Of a stretch of DNA of 64,000 bases, positions 27,501 through 38,253 are shown piece by piece. Every line of letters starts with the position of its first letter. Position 1 is the stretch's first letter. The stretch covers positions 218,306 to 282,305 of the forward strand of contig NZ_CP085041.1 in assembly GCF_022026155.1 (NCBI RefSeq), written 5' to 3'. Under the pieces are notes generated by a model. That model saw only the letters and a program-made list of their open reading frames with translations, did no database searches and was not told where the DNA came from. The stretch is from Dissulfurimicrobium hydrothermale. Its GTDB lineage: Bacteria; Desulfobacterota; Dissulfuribacteria; Dissulfuribacterales; Sh68. The translations under genes were made by a program, and so were the position numbers.

Positions 27501-29296
27501 TCTGTTTCTCGCGGCTCAAGAAAGACCATTGCGGTCACATGGCAGCTTGGCAACTGTCCATGCGGAAACTTGGCAAAGGGACGGGAAAGCACGCGCCGCA
27601 TCACCGACGTGAAGCGCAAGAACATTTGAATAAATGCCGTGAGGCGGTTCCGGCATGGGTCATGCCGCTCCATCGCGTTTGGGACACGGTGTCTCCCGCG
27701 CCCGGCATGTTCGATGTGATTATCGTTGACGAGGCTTCGCAATGTGGCTTCGAAGCCCTCCCCTTGTTCTATCTGGGAAAGAAGATAGTGATCGTTGGCG
27801 ATGACAAGCAGATCAGCCCAGACGCTGTGGGTTTGCCCCGCGATCCGGTGCATCGCCTGATGGAAGAATTCCTTCACGATTTCCAGTTCAGGTCGTCGTT
27901 CGATATTGAGAGCAGCCTATTCGATCACGGGAAACTTCGGTATGGAACCAGACGTATAACGCTGCGGGAGCATTTCCGCTGTATGCCGGAGATCATTCGA
28001 TTCAGCAACAATCTGTGCTATTCGGATACTCCGCTGATCCCCTTGCGGCAATATGGCCCGAACCGCCTGCCTCCGCTCGACCATGTCTTTGTGAAAGGCG
28101 GATATCGTGAGGGCTCGAACAACCGTGCGATCAACCGTCCGGAGGCCGAAGCCATCGTTGAGAGAATTGCAGAGATGAGCGGCGACAGTCGTTATGACGG
28201 CAAGACGATGGGCGTGGTAGTGCTTCAAGGTGAGGCGCAAGCGGCTTTGATCGAGAGTCAATTGCTCGAACGATTGGGCGCCGAGGAAATGGAGCGGCGC
28301 CGCTTGATCTGCGGCAATCCCTACAGTTTCCAGGGCGACGAGCGAGACATCATGTTTCTGTCGCTTGTCGCTGCCAGCAACGAAAGAATCGGTCCCCTCA
28401 CAAAAGCGGTGGATGAGCGACGTTTCAATGTCGCGGCCAGCCGCGCCCGTGACATGATGATTCTTTTCCACTCGGTCACTTGTGACGATCTCAGCGCCTT
28501 GTGTCTTCGACGTCAGTTGCTTGAGTTCTTCGAGAACACGAAACCGCAACAGATCGCCGGAATCGAGCGGGACGAATTGGAGCGGCGAGCGGCCCAGGAC
28601 AACCGGCGCGTTGTGAGTCCTCCCGCACCATTCGAAAGTTGGTTCGAGGTTGACATCGCCTTGGAACTTCTTCGCAGGGATTTCACGGTGCTTGCCCAGC
28701 ATGAAGTCGCAGGCAAGCGGATTGATCTCGTGGTCGAGGGCGGACAAGCGCGTCTGGCGGTCGAGTGCGACGGCGACCGTTGGCATGGCGCTGACCGCTA
28801 TGAAGACGACATGCAACGCCAGCGACAATTGGAGCGTTGCGGATGGGAGTTCTTCCATGTCAGGGAATCGGCATTTTACTCAAACAAGGTGGATGCCTTG
28901 AATGGTCTTTGGAATGCACTAGATAAAAGAGATATTTATCCGCAATATGTTGATGTTTCAAAAGAATCAAGTACATACTCATTTTTGAGACGCAAGACGA
29001 AGCGACCGAGCAAGAACCCCCGAGAAAGCGAGCCCGATAGGTCTATTCATGGGTCAGAGATCGATATCAAAGTCGAAGTTGAGGATACCGTAGTTTATGT
29101 AGATATTGAAAATCCTCAGGACGAAAAGCAGGCATTAATAACTTATGAAAGATCAAATCCGGAATGCGGGGCTATCAATATCAACACGCCAATCGCAAGA
29201 GCGCTTTTAGGTAAGCCATTAAACTCCATCGTTGAGGCAAAGTTACCCAAAGGAACGGTCTCGTTACGCATCAAAGACATTAAGAAGCCAGTCTAA
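24505..29296 (+). pseudogene. SF1 helicase fused to MTES_1575-type nuclease and GreA-like C-terminus; two frameshifts
   Basis: Three consecutive open stretches (24505-25656, about 25640-26882, about 26870-29296) make one protein of about 1,590 residues if one base is restored near 25640 and one near 26870. Restoration gives continuous sequence (PKPS then DEQRLIVDKIRAASGVLVQGPPGTGKS). It carries Walker A GPPGTGKS, VIIVDEASQCG, GDDKQISP, and UPF1-like SFQGDERDIMFLSLV and FNVAASRARD. The nuclease domain has KRIDLVV and AVECDGDRWHG, like the MTES_1575 restriction-endonuclease family. The end (VEVEDTVVYVDI to INTPIARALLGK) resembles the GreA/GreB C-terminal domain. It is probably a phage-defence protein, inactive unless the shifts are sequencing errors. 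Confidence 0.82.
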
Positions 29297-29317
29297 ATGC
29301 TTCGTAGTTCCTCGTTG

Positions 29318-30241
29318 TCAATTGCAGGTCGACGAGCTCTCCGATCCCCTGCTAGATGCCGAACTTGAAGGGGTGAGACAATGGCCATCCGCAAAGGCAA
29401 AACGTATCACCCTGAGACTCAGATCAACGGCCCTGGCCGAGTGGGTGAGCGCCCCTGCAGACACGATATCGACCCCGGTTCCGGCCACATCCCTTACGTT
29501 TTCAAGGCAAACGCCGCCCGAGGCCTCGAGCAGGAGGCCTGGCTTTAAACCGCGGGCCATGGCCACGGCCTCTGTCAAGGTCTTGACATCCATGTTGTCC
29601 AAAAGCACTGCATCCGCCCCGGCATCGATGGCCTCCTTTAGTTCATCCAGGGTACTGACCTCGATTTCGATCTTGAGCGTATGTGGACATGAGGCCCTGA
29701 CCTTTGACAAGGCCTCTTTTATGGAACCGCAGGCCGCTATGTGGTTGTCCTTTATGAGGATGCCGTCTGAAAGCCCATAGCGGTGGTTGAAGCCGCCCCC
29801 TGCCCGCACCGCGTATTTTTCAAGCACCCTCAGGCACGGGGTGGTCTTTCTGGTATCAACAAGGCGGCAGGGGAGGCCGCCTATCTTCTCTACAAAGTGC
29901 CTGGTCAGGGTTGCAATGCCGCAGAGCCGCTGCAGGAAATTCAAGGCCGTGCGCTCCGCCTGAAGGATGGCCTGGAGACTGCCCTGTATCTCCATCACCA
30001 CATCGCCGCTGTTGGCCCTTGCGCCCTCATTAAGGGCCATCGGGAAGCTGCAATCCGGGTCGCACTGCAAAAAGGCCTCTTCAGCGACAAATATCCCGGC
30101 AACGACACAGTCTTCCTTGGCAACGACAACGGCACGGCCCTTGACATCCCGCGGCACGCAAAGCGAAGTAGTGATATCCCCGTGCCCGATATCCTCACGG
30201 AGCGCCTGCGCCACTATCCCTTCATAGAAACGCCTGTCCAT
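29318..30241 (-). CDS. nadC: Nicotinate-nucleotide pyrophosphorylase (carboxylating)
   Basis: The 307-residue enzyme makes nicotinate mononucleotide from quinolinate and PRPP in NAD synthesis. Family signatures are EDIGHGDITT, AERTALNFLQRLCGIAT, VDTRKTTPCLRVLEKYAVRAGGG, DGILIKDNHI and the C-terminal LLEASGGV, SAGALTHSA. The last ~25 residues (a serine-rich tail after VDLSLRVIRF) exceed the usual family end and lie only 21 bp from the convergent helicase cassette; the 3' end may have been rewritten by that insertion. The start overlaps the end of valS by 20 bp. Confidence 0.95.
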   Translation of the reverse strand: MDRRFYEGIVAQALREDIGHGDITTSLCVPRDVKGRAVVVAKEDCVVAGIFVAEEAFLQCDPDCSFPMALNEGARANSGDVVMEIQGSLQAILQAERTALNFLQRLCGIATLTRHFVEKIGGLPCRLVDTRKTTPCLRVLEKYAVRAGGGFNHRYGLSDGILIKDNHIAACGSIKEALSKVRASCPHTLKIEIEVSTLDELKEAIDAGADAVLLDNMDVKTLTEAVAMARGLKPGLLLEASGGVCLENVRDVAGTGVDIVSAGALTHSARAVDLSLRVIRFAFADGHCLTPSSSASSRGSESSSTCN

Positions 30242-32960
30242 CTCTATCCCTTGATCCTATGGCGGATTCAAGCATCTTTTTGTGGTTTACGATCTTTTCC
30301 ATCTGCGCCTCGAACCTCTTGAGCTTCTCCCGCTCCTTTTCAATGATCTCACGTGGGGCCTTTGAAAGAAAATCCTCTCTGGCAAGTTTTGTCATGGCCT
30401 TTTCAATCTCGGAGGCGAGTCTTTTCTCTTCCCTTGTGGCCTTCTTGATCTCACCTTCTATGTCAACAAGGCCTTCGACCGGCACGAATAGCTCAAGGTC
30501 TTCAAGGATCACGGTCGCAGCACCCGAAGGTCTCCTCCCGCCCACAGGGAGAAAGACGATTTCTTCAACCCTGGCAAGCGTGGATATGGCAGGCCCATGA
30601 GACTCCATGATGTCCATTGCCCTTTGCGAATGGGCGATCACCATGACCTTCACCCCGGCCCCTGGGTGGATATTCAGTTCGGCCCTGATGTTTCTTATGG
30701 CCGTCACAACCTCGATAAGGCCGTTGACCAGGGCCTCGGCCTCAGGGGAATCGAACTCAGGCGAAGACATAGGAAATGGAGCGGTCATGATATAACCTTG
30801 TCTGCCCGGGAGGCTGTGCCAAAGTTCTTCTGTCACAAAGGGCATGATTGGGTGTAAGAGCCTTAGACTGTTGTCGAGCACTATGAGCGAAACGACCCTC
30901 GCAGTCCGTTTTTTTGCGGCGTCATTGCTTGAAAAGGATGGCTTTGCAAGCTCGAGATACCAATCACAGAATTCATGCCAAAAAAACTGGTACATCTCCC
31001 TTGCCGCCACATCAAAATCAAAGTTGTCGAATGCAGCCCTTACCTTGGCGATGACGGCGCTGAGACGCGAGAGTATCCACTTTTCGTAAAGACAATCGGC
31101 GAGATCGAGACCGGCGAGGGCTGTAAGACCGGACACCCTTGCAGCGTCCAAGGCCTCATGCCTGCCCCCAAGATTCATCAACACAAGCCTTGCGGCATTC
31201 CAGATCTTGTTTACAAAGTGCCTGTAACCCTCAATCCTCTCCTCCGACAACTTGATGTCCCGACCTTGTGCAGCCAATGAACACAAAGTGAAGCGCACCG
31301 CATCCGTGCCATATCTGTCCATAATGGTGATAGGATCTATGACATTCCCCTTGGATTTGCTCATCTTCTGACCCGATCCATCGCGCACCAGCGCATGGAG
31401 ATAGACATGCACGAACGGGACATCCCCCATGAAGTGCAGCCCCATCATCATCATACGGGCCACCCAGAAAAAAAGGATGTCAAAGCTAGTGATGAGCACG
31501 GAAGTCGGATAATAGCGTCTGAGCTCCAGCGTTTCATCAGGCCAGCCCAGGGTCGAAAACGGCCAAAGGGCCGAGCTGAACCACGTATCGAGCACGTCCT
31601 CCTCCTGGATGAGTTCCAAACCGCCGCATCTTGGACATGTCTTAGGTGTCTCCCTCGCCACGATCAGCTCTCCACATGCCTTGCACTCCCAGGCCGGGAT
31701 CCTGTGCCCCCACCAAATCTGGCGCGAGATGCACCAATCGCGGATGTTAGTCATCCATTCCTCATAGGTCTTGATCCATGAAGCCGGCATGATCCTGGTC
31801 TCTCCATTCAAGACCGCCTTTAACGCCGGCCCTGCAAGCGGGGCGACCTTCACGAACCACTGCTTCGACAATCTAGGCTCGACCGTAGTCTTGCAACGGT
31901 AACAACCACCAGCCGCAAGACTGTAAGATTCCTCCTTTTCCAGAAGCCCTTGGGCCTTGAGGTCTTCAATGATCTTCTTTCTCGCCTCGTAGCGGTCGAG
32001 ACCTGAATAAGGGCCGAACCCCGGCTTGATGTGGGCATTCTTGTCAAAGATGTCTATGGCCGGCAGGCCATGGCGTCTCGCCGTCTCAAAGTCATTGAAA
32101 TCATGGGCGGGCGTAACCTTGACCGCGCCTGTACCAAATGCCGGATCGACCGTATCGTCCGCCACCACCGGGATGTCGCGTTCCATCAAAGGAAGGTGGA
32201 GCATCCGCCCGATAACGGCACTGTACCTCACATCGTCTGGATGGACCGCAACAGCCGTATCGCCGAGCATGGTTTCAGGTCTTGTGGTGGCCACCGTCAC
32301 ATGGCCTCCACCGCCAGAGACCGGATATCTTATATACCAGATCCGGCCATCAGCCATCTCGTGCTCGACCTCTATGTCAGCCAAGGCAGTATGACATCTC
32401 GGGCACCAGTTTATGATGCGATCGCCCTTGTAGATGAGCCCTTCTTCAAAGAGCCTCACAAAGACCTCCCGGACAGCGCGCGACAACCCATCATCCATAG
32501 TAAAGCGCTCGCGGCTCCAGTCACATGAACAGCCGAGGCGTTTGAGCTGTTCGATGATATGGCCGCCGCTCTCCTGCCGCCACCTCCAGACCCGCGCGAT
32601 AAACTCGTCCCTGCCCAGATCGTCACGGGTCTTGCCCTCCGCTGCCAGCTGGCGCTCCACCACATTTTGCGTAGCGATGCCCGCGTGATCCGTACCAGGC
32701 ACCCAAAGGACATCGAAGCCGTCCATGCGCTTGTAGCGTACAAGGATGTCTTGAAGCGTGTTGTTCAAGGCATGTCCGATATGCAATACCCCTGTCACGT
32801 TGGGTGGGGGGATGACCATGGAAAACGCAGGCCGGTCCGAACCCGCATCCGCCCTGAAGAGCCCGGCGCTAATCCACTCGCCGTACCAGCGGCGCTCCAC
32901 TGCACTGAAATCATACGCCTTTGGAAGAGGCACGCCTTTCATTGAATACCCTTTACCCAT
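30222..32960 (-). CDS. valS: Valyl-tRNA synthetase
   Basis: The 912-residue class I synthetase has the HIGH motif in PPNVTGVLHIGHALN, the KMSKS motif in GSGQKMSKSKGN, an editing domain with TTRPETMLGDTAVAVHP, a zinc-type cysteine cluster (CKACGEL, CPRCGG), and the ValS-specific C-terminal coiled coil (IKKATREEKRLASEIEK). It charges tRNA-Val. The start at 32960 (MGKGYSM) has TAAGAGG upstream; an ATG six codons later has AAAGGG and is also possible. Confidence 0.97.
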   Translation of the reverse strand: MGKGYSMKGVPLPKAYDFSAVERRWYGEWISAGLFRADAGSDRPAFSMVIPPPNVTGVLHIGHALNNTLQDILVRYKRMDGFDVLWVPGTDHAGIATQNVVERQLAAEGKTRDDLGRDEFIARVWRWRQESGGHIIEQLKRLGCSCDWSRERFTMDDGLSRAVREVFVRLFEEGLIYKGDRIINWCPRCHTALADIEVEHEMADGRIWYIRYPVSGGGGHVTVATTRPETMLGDTAVAVHPDDVRYSAVIGRMLHLPLMERDIPVVADDTVDPAFGTGAVKVTPAHDFNDFETARRHGLPAIDIFDKNAHIKPGFGPYSGLDRYEARKKIIEDLKAQGLLEKEESYSLAAGGCYRCKTTVEPRLSKQWFVKVAPLAGPALKAVLNGETRIMPASWIKTYEEWMTNIRDWCISRQIWWGHRIPAWECKACGELIVARETPKTCPRCGGLELIQEEDVLDTWFSSALWPFSTLGWPDETLELRRYYPTSVLITSFDILFFWVARMMMMGLHFMGDVPFVHVYLHALVRDGSGQKMSKSKGNVIDPITIMDRYGTDAVRFTLCSLAAQGRDIKLSEERIEGYRHFVNKIWNAARLVLMNLGGRHEALDAARVSGLTALAGLDLADCLYEKWILSRLSAVIAKVRAAFDNFDFDVAAREMYQFFWHEFCDWYLELAKPSFSSNDAAKKRTARVVSLIVLDNSLRLLHPIMPFVTEELWHSLPGRQGYIMTAPFPMSSPEFDSPEAEALVNGLIEVVTAIRNIRAELNIHPGAGVKVMVIAHSQRAMDIMESHGPAISTLARVEEIVFLPVGGRRPSGAATVILEDLELFVPVEGLVDIEGEIKKATREEKRLASEIEKAMTKLAREDFLSKAPREIIEKEREKLKRFEAQMEKIVNHKKMLESAIGSRDRDGQAFL

Positions 32961-33043
32961 AAAAACCTCTTACCGATAGAAATTTGCGCGCAATCCAGCT
33001 AATCGAGATTCTAGCCGCAATCATAAAAAAGCGAAAGGGCGAT

Positions 33044-35932
33044 CTATACAGCTGCCCTGCAAAGGCCAGTGCTGTACGGACAGGAGCGACATTGAGCCGG
33101 ATCCGACGGGTCAGGCTCAAACGATGTCTCGGGATCAAGTATCTCTGAAACGATGGACTTAAGGGCAGGTAGATATAGCGAATCCATGAGCGATTCATGA
33201 TCGTCTCCGGTCCCGAACAAGACCTTTCTAACATCATCGGGTCTTGTCGAGGCCCCGATGCCCTTAAGCTCATAAATTGCCGCATTCATTCGGTCCCACC
33301 GGCCCTTGAGATCAAAGATCCGGTCACAAAGAATGAGGTAGATGGGAAGCTGAAAGGAGCCGATGGTCGCCTTCAGGGCCTCCCTCGAAAAGTCCGTCGC
33401 ATACCTACCCTTGGGCATCTTTATATCGCCCCCGGTCTTGTAATCTATAACCCACAAGACGCTGCCTCTGTCCCTTTCAACCCTGTCCACGATACCTTTC
33501 AGTCTCACCTGCACCCCGTCGTCCAGATCGAATCCGGCCTCGAACGGCCTTTCCAGCCCGAGCAAAATATGGCCTTTGACCCAATCCTGCTCCAGCCTAA
33601 GGAGATGCCCCAGCCTATAAAACGCGGCCTCTCGGAACAGATCCACGGCCGCATTGAGCCACTCGTTCCCGCCGAACTCCTCCCTCAACACACAATCCAA
33701 TCGCTCAGCAAGCACAACGGACTCATCCCCACTAAACACCATCTCCTTGTCGAGCCAACGCCCGTACACCTCCTTTAACACCCTGTGGATCAGGCGCCCG
33801 ACGGCATCTGGACCTAAGGCCCGGCCTACGTCTGCAATGCCCTGTCTCAGGCCGAGGCAATAGGCCGCATAAAACCTGAACGGACAAAAAAGATATGTGT
33901 CTATCGAGGTCGAAGAAAAGATAAAGGAAGAAAGCAGGCTGGCTACGCCGTCCTTCGGCATGGAGACCGCCGCCGCGCCGCATTGTTCAAAAAGTCCAGA
34001 TGGCAGTCCAGCACCCCCGGATGAACAAACCGACCGATATCCGACCCCATCGTCATGTCTAACATCATACCCAACAGGGATCAGGCCTGCCTTTTCTTTT
34101 TCCCATAGGATCTCCTCGATAAAACGGCTCTTAACCCTTTCACCCCCTTCAGAAAAGAATAAATGTGCCTCCTGCGCCCTTGAGAGGAGCCTTTGAAGAT
34201 ACCTCCTGCTCAAATCGACCGTTTCCTTGCGGCCCGGCAGGCCTAGACGGCGCCTTAGACCAGGCGGCAGCAAGGGATTTATGTCCTCCTCTGGCGGCAG
34301 TATGCCCTCATTTACATCAAAGACCAGGACCTTCTTGAAATCCAGACACCTTGTCTCCATGAGGCCAAGGACCTGGAGGCCGTCCAACGGCATGCCGACG
34401 AAAGGGATATGGATTTCGCGGGCAAGATGGCGGAAAAGGAATCTAAACCCGTTTGCAGTCAACGGTTCAGCAGCTATCGGACCCTGGATCAGGGTATCGA
34501 GAAACTCATACAGGGCCGACATGAATTCCCCTGCCATGGAATGGGACTGCCAGGTGCTCGAATCAACGATCAAATCAAGGATGGATATCAGGGCCGCTGC
34601 GAAACCGCGCACATCCGCCGCCTCCCCAGGGTCCAGAAAGAGCCTCCTGTGCACTTCGGACAGAAATCTGACCCATACGCCGCCCACCCCTTCGTCATCT
34701 TCAAGATCCTTCAGCACATCCCCACACCTGACAAAGATGGGCCTCTTTTCCGCAACCCAGGCCTCTATCCTGTGGACAATCTTGCGGAAACACTCCTCGG
34801 CCGGCAGGTCTTCGCGGTCCCTGGCATCAAGGGGCCTTAAGCCCTTGACATATGGATGACGCAGCACATCGAGGTATTCCTGCACATGGAAGGCGTCACT
34901 GCGGCGGCCTGTCTGGGCGTCCAAGACGAGACACAACAGTCTAGCAGGAGGCGTATGGGCAAGCGGATACCCCATTGAGATGTTGAAAGGCACGCCTCTG
35001 GCGCTGACCAGCCATTCCAAAACAGGTATAAGGGCGCTTTGATCTGGAAGGACTATGGCCTCTTCATCGGGACCGATGGCGCCCTGATCCGAAAGGCCTG
35101 TAAAGAGTCCGCGTGCCTCGAATATCTGGGAATGAAGGTCAGGCTGCATATGAAGCGTGAGCGATGGATGAGAAGAGAGGTCGTCTTCAGGACCTTCCGC
35201 GACCTCTCTGATGCAATCAAGCCTTGAAAGCGAAGAAAACACCTCTTCTTCGGCCTTTGTAAGCATAGAAAACCCGACCAGCCACACCCGCCGCCGACCT
35301 GGCTCCATCCAGGATGGGAATGGGTATGACCCGCCGCTGGCCAAGGCCCTTGCCGTCTCGGCTGCCAAACGGTACCTCTCGCCGCGCGTCCACAGACCGT
35401 CTGCGGCAAGACGCTCGATCCATGCACGGTAGAGATTGGGGAACCCGCGCCAAAGCCCACAGGCCTCTCCACTTAAACCTGCATCGGCAAGGGCAAGCGG
35501 CACGGCCCTATCCAGCTCTTCAGGCGATACAAGACCGGCCCCGAACTCGTCAAAGGCCTTGATCAGTCTGATTCCCCAAGGGGAAAAGGACTCAAATCCA
35601 CCTGCCGATCCACGCCCATCTGTATGAACGGCTGTACGAAAAAGGAGGTATAGAAGCTCTACAAGAGACGCCTCCCTCCTGCCGACCCCTGTCGGCGCAG
35701 TCGCGGCCAATGCGGTCATGAACCTTTCTATATCAAGGATCTGCGGCGGGACAAACGGTCTTTTCAAAAGTCTGCCCAATTCCCTTCTCAGATAAAACGC
35801 AGGGCGCTTCCCTGGAAAGACTACCGTAAAGGCGGAAAGTCCCACCCCTTCCTCCTCGGCCCTCAACACCAAATCCCAAGCCAACCTGCGGATCAGGGTC
35901 ATGGCCTTGCTTGTCTTGAGACCCTGCATCAT
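33044..35932 (-). CDS. AddB-like PD-(D/E)XK nuclease/inactivated helicase
   Basis: The 962-residue protein has the AddB/RexB pattern: an N-terminal helicase-like domain without a good Walker A motif (FTVVFPGKRPAFYLRREL), and a C-terminal RecB-type nuclease with VIDYKTGGD. Cysteines fitting the AddB iron-sulfur site are Cys in LFCPFRF and CRSCPYSTGLC. It would work with an AddA helicase-nuclease in double-strand break repair; addA is not adjacent in the window. Its ATG overlaps the stop of the coiled-coil gene upstream (ATGA). valS follows 83 bp downstream. Confidence 0.8.
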   Translation of the reverse strand: MMQGLKTSKAMTLIRRLAWDLVLRAEEEGVGLSAFTVVFPGKRPAFYLRRELGRLLKRPFVPPQILDIERFMTALAATAPTGVGRREASLVELLYLLFRTAVHTDGRGSAGGFESFSPWGIRLIKAFDEFGAGLVSPEELDRAVPLALADAGLSGEACGLWRGFPNLYRAWIERLAADGLWTRGERYRLAAETARALASGGSYPFPSWMEPGRRRVWLVGFSMLTKAEEEVFSSLSRLDCIREVAEGPEDDLSSHPSLTLHMQPDLHSQIFEARGLFTGLSDQGAIGPDEEAIVLPDQSALIPVLEWLVSARGVPFNISMGYPLAHTPPARLLCLVLDAQTGRRSDAFHVQEYLDVLRHPYVKGLRPLDARDREDLPAEECFRKIVHRIEAWVAEKRPIFVRCGDVLKDLEDDEGVGGVWVRFLSEVHRRLFLDPGEAADVRGFAAALISILDLIVDSSTWQSHSMAGEFMSALYEFLDTLIQGPIAAEPLTANGFRFLFRHLAREIHIPFVGMPLDGLQVLGLMETRCLDFKKVLVFDVNEGILPPEEDINPLLPPGLRRRLGLPGRKETVDLSRRYLQRLLSRAQEAHLFFSEGGERVKSRFIEEILWEKEKAGLIPVGYDVRHDDGVGYRSVCSSGGAGLPSGLFEQCGAAAVSMPKDGVASLLSSFIFSSTSIDTYLFCPFRFYAAYCLGLRQGIADVGRALGPDAVGRLIHRVLKEVYGRWLDKEMVFSGDESVVLAERLDCVLREEFGGNEWLNAAVDLFREAAFYRLGHLLRLEQDWVKGHILLGLERPFEAGFDLDDGVQVRLKGIVDRVERDRGSVLWVIDYKTGGDIKMPKGRYATDFSREALKATIGSFQLPIYLILCDRIFDLKGRWDRMNAAIYELKGIGASTRPDDVRKVLFGTGDDHESLMDSLYLPALKSIVSEILDPETSFEPDPSDPAQCRSCPYSTGLCRAAV

Positions 35933-36365
35933 GCGGCAAGCCTGACCTTCATCTCAACTACAGTCTTCTCAAGCTCCGTCACCCTCTCTGCTATCTTCAA
36001 ATGCTCCTCCTGCTTGACGACAGCCAGGGCAAGCTGGTCGATACGCTCATTCAACTTGTCGTTCCGCATAATAAGGTCGTTGTGCACCTTGTCAATACGT
36101 TGGATCAGGTCGTTATTGATCTTGTCAATACGCTTATTGGTATCGTCAAGACGCTTGGTAAGATCAGCGTTTACCTTGTCGATGCGCTGCACCAGGTCGT
36201 TGTTGATCTCGTCTATACGCTGGTTGGTCTCGTCTATCCTCCGGCTCTGGTCGGCAGGTGGATATTGACGTCATCGAGCCTCTTCTGGATACCGTCAAGG
36301 GCCACCTTGATCTCCCTGTAACCGGATTCAATGGTTACAAGCTGCAGGAGAAGTATCTCGGCCAT
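35929..36365 (-). pseudogene. Coiled-coil repeat protein, one frameshift
   Basis: The N-terminal part starts at the ATG at 36365 (MAEILLLQLVTIESGYREIK, AAGG upstream) and stops early near 36234; the rest continues in another frame from about 36240 (RRIDETNQRID). One base restored gives about 145 residues, almost all coiled coil built from RID-type units. Units of 7, 11 and 11 residues repeat twice (RIDETNQ, RIDEINNDLVQ, RIDKVNADLTK, then RLDDTNK, RIDKINNDLIQ, RIDKVHNDLIM). It overlaps the AddB-like gene by 4 bp. The function is unknown; the shift may be real or a sequencing error in repetitive DNA. Confidence 0.65.
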
Positions 36366-36509
36366 CGCCTTTTTATGGTCTCCATCTCCATGGCAGGGCA
36401 TCTCCTTTGTCCAATTCAACCTGAAGAAATAATAGCAGAGATTGGGAATTGAGTAAACAAAACAGGTGCGCAATGTGCGCCGGGAAACCTCCATCTCTTC
36501 CCCCTCACT

Positions 36510-36540
36510 CCAACCCTCTCCCGCAAGGGAAGAGGGTTGG
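36510..36540. repeat. REP-like hairpin
   Basis: CCAACCCTCT and its complement AGAGGGTTGG flank an 11-base centre that itself pairs CCC with GGG. This resembles the common extragenic palindromes of proteobacteria. It lies in the 36366-36893 stretch, which holds no gene but several repeats and the IS110 left end. Confidence 0.7.
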
Positions 36541-36649
36541 ATACTGGAAGGCCTATCTGTTCTTTCCCCTCCTTATTAGGGTGTAGTTCAATCCCCATGC
36601 TCTTTCCCTTCCCTTGACGGTTGACGGGGATTAAGGAGAGGGTGATGGA

Positions 36650-36677
36650 GTAGGGGCGCGGCATGCCGCGCCCCTAC
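36650..36677. repeat. GC-rich perfect palindrome, copy 1
   Basis: A 28-bp perfect palindrome centred on GGCATGCC, with arms beginning GTAGGGGCGC. The same core recurs at 38773-38804. Copy 1 lies just left of the IS110-type element, whose family is known to prefer palindromic REP targets. Confidence 0.9.
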
Positions 36678-36718
36678 GGAACTCGGCGCATCCTTGTATT
36701 GTGAACGTGTTGTTGCTT

Positions 36719-36856
36719 TACTCGGGTTTGACCGAGAGAGAAGACCGGACGCCGTGCGCATCCTTGAGCTGAAAGCTCGCCGCGTAGATAATGCGCCGGT
36801 CTTCCCCTTCTTTTTGCGAGAAATCGGACAGTATCTTTGGCCCGGCATAGCCGGAA
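36719..36856 (+). ncRNA. Candidate IS110 bridge-RNA region
   Basis: The gene-free left end of the element holds a row of hairpins: CTCGG/CCGAG (36721-36736), a 9-bp pair GAAGACCGG/CCGGTCTTC (36740-36748 with 36796-36804) enclosing GAGC-TGAAA-GCTC (36766-36778), and CCGGC/GCCGG (36842-36854). IS110-group elements encode a structured bridge RNA in this position that pairs with target and donor DNA. The internal loops would hold the guides. The boundaries are approximate, and there is no direct evidence of transcription. Confidence 0.4.
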
Positions 36857-36893
36857 GCCCGCATTTACAAGGTTGATTGCGCGAGGGATTATT

Positions 36894-37854
<961 letters not shown>

Positions 37855-38098
37855 CTGGCGCCATGTTTCCATCTATAAGCCTTGAAGCCCAAGCACTACG
37901 GCTCAAAAATAGGATAAATCTTTGACTCAACCAACGGTATTATATTACATCATGGCACTTGACATGGATAACAGTATCTACGACTGGCTGTTTTCAAAAA
38001 ATTGTCATGACATGACAAAATTTGTAAGTGCGGCAAATAGGCCGCCACCATATTTAGTGGTTGGATTTTTTGATGGCGCTATATATGGTTGGCTGATG
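37855..38098. other. Gene-free stretch between IS110 element and pilin promoter
   Basis: No convincing gene is seen. A 120-codon open frame (37922-38284) runs through it but covers the sigma-54-like promoter and the inverted repeat downstream, lacks a good ribosome site and resembles nothing known. Part of this stretch may be the right end of the IS110 element; part may hold activator sites for the pilin promoter. Confidence 0.5.
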
Positions 38099-38115
38099 CT
38101 GGCATACAAATTGCT
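38099..38115 (+). promoter_or_regulatory. Sigma-54-type promoter for pilin gene
   Basis: CTGGCATACAAATTGCT matches the -24/-12 consensus (TGGCAC, five bases, TTGCW) with one mismatch in the first box and exact spacing. Transcription would start about 12 bp downstream, giving a leader of about 200 bases before the pilin ATG. PilR/RpoN control of pilA is known in Geobacter and Pseudomonas; here it is inferred from the site alone. Confidence 0.6.
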
Positions 38116-38191
38116 CTATATAATGACAAGGCCTTGGAAAGGGGGTGGGGCAAAAATCAAGGAGGCCGGGGCCATGACCGATAAGACAGAT

Positions 38192-38253
38192 GTAGGGTGC
38201 GCCGACGCATCGCAGACAGGCCCAGCCTTTGTAGGGGCGCACCGTTCGCGGTT
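38192..38253. repeat. Interspersed repeat with GGTGCGC/GCGCACC arms, copy 1
   Basis: Arms GGTGCGC (38196-38202) and GCGCACC (38237-38243) are followed by GTTCGCGGTT. The same arms and tail occur at 39355-39397 with a shorter centre. This copy lies in the presumed leader of the first pilin gene. Confidence 0.65.

Noticed and set aside
27917-28858. Long antisense frame of 313 codons in the helicase gene
   Set aside because: It is a mirror of a high-GC coding frame; the sense strand carries clear helicase motifs here.
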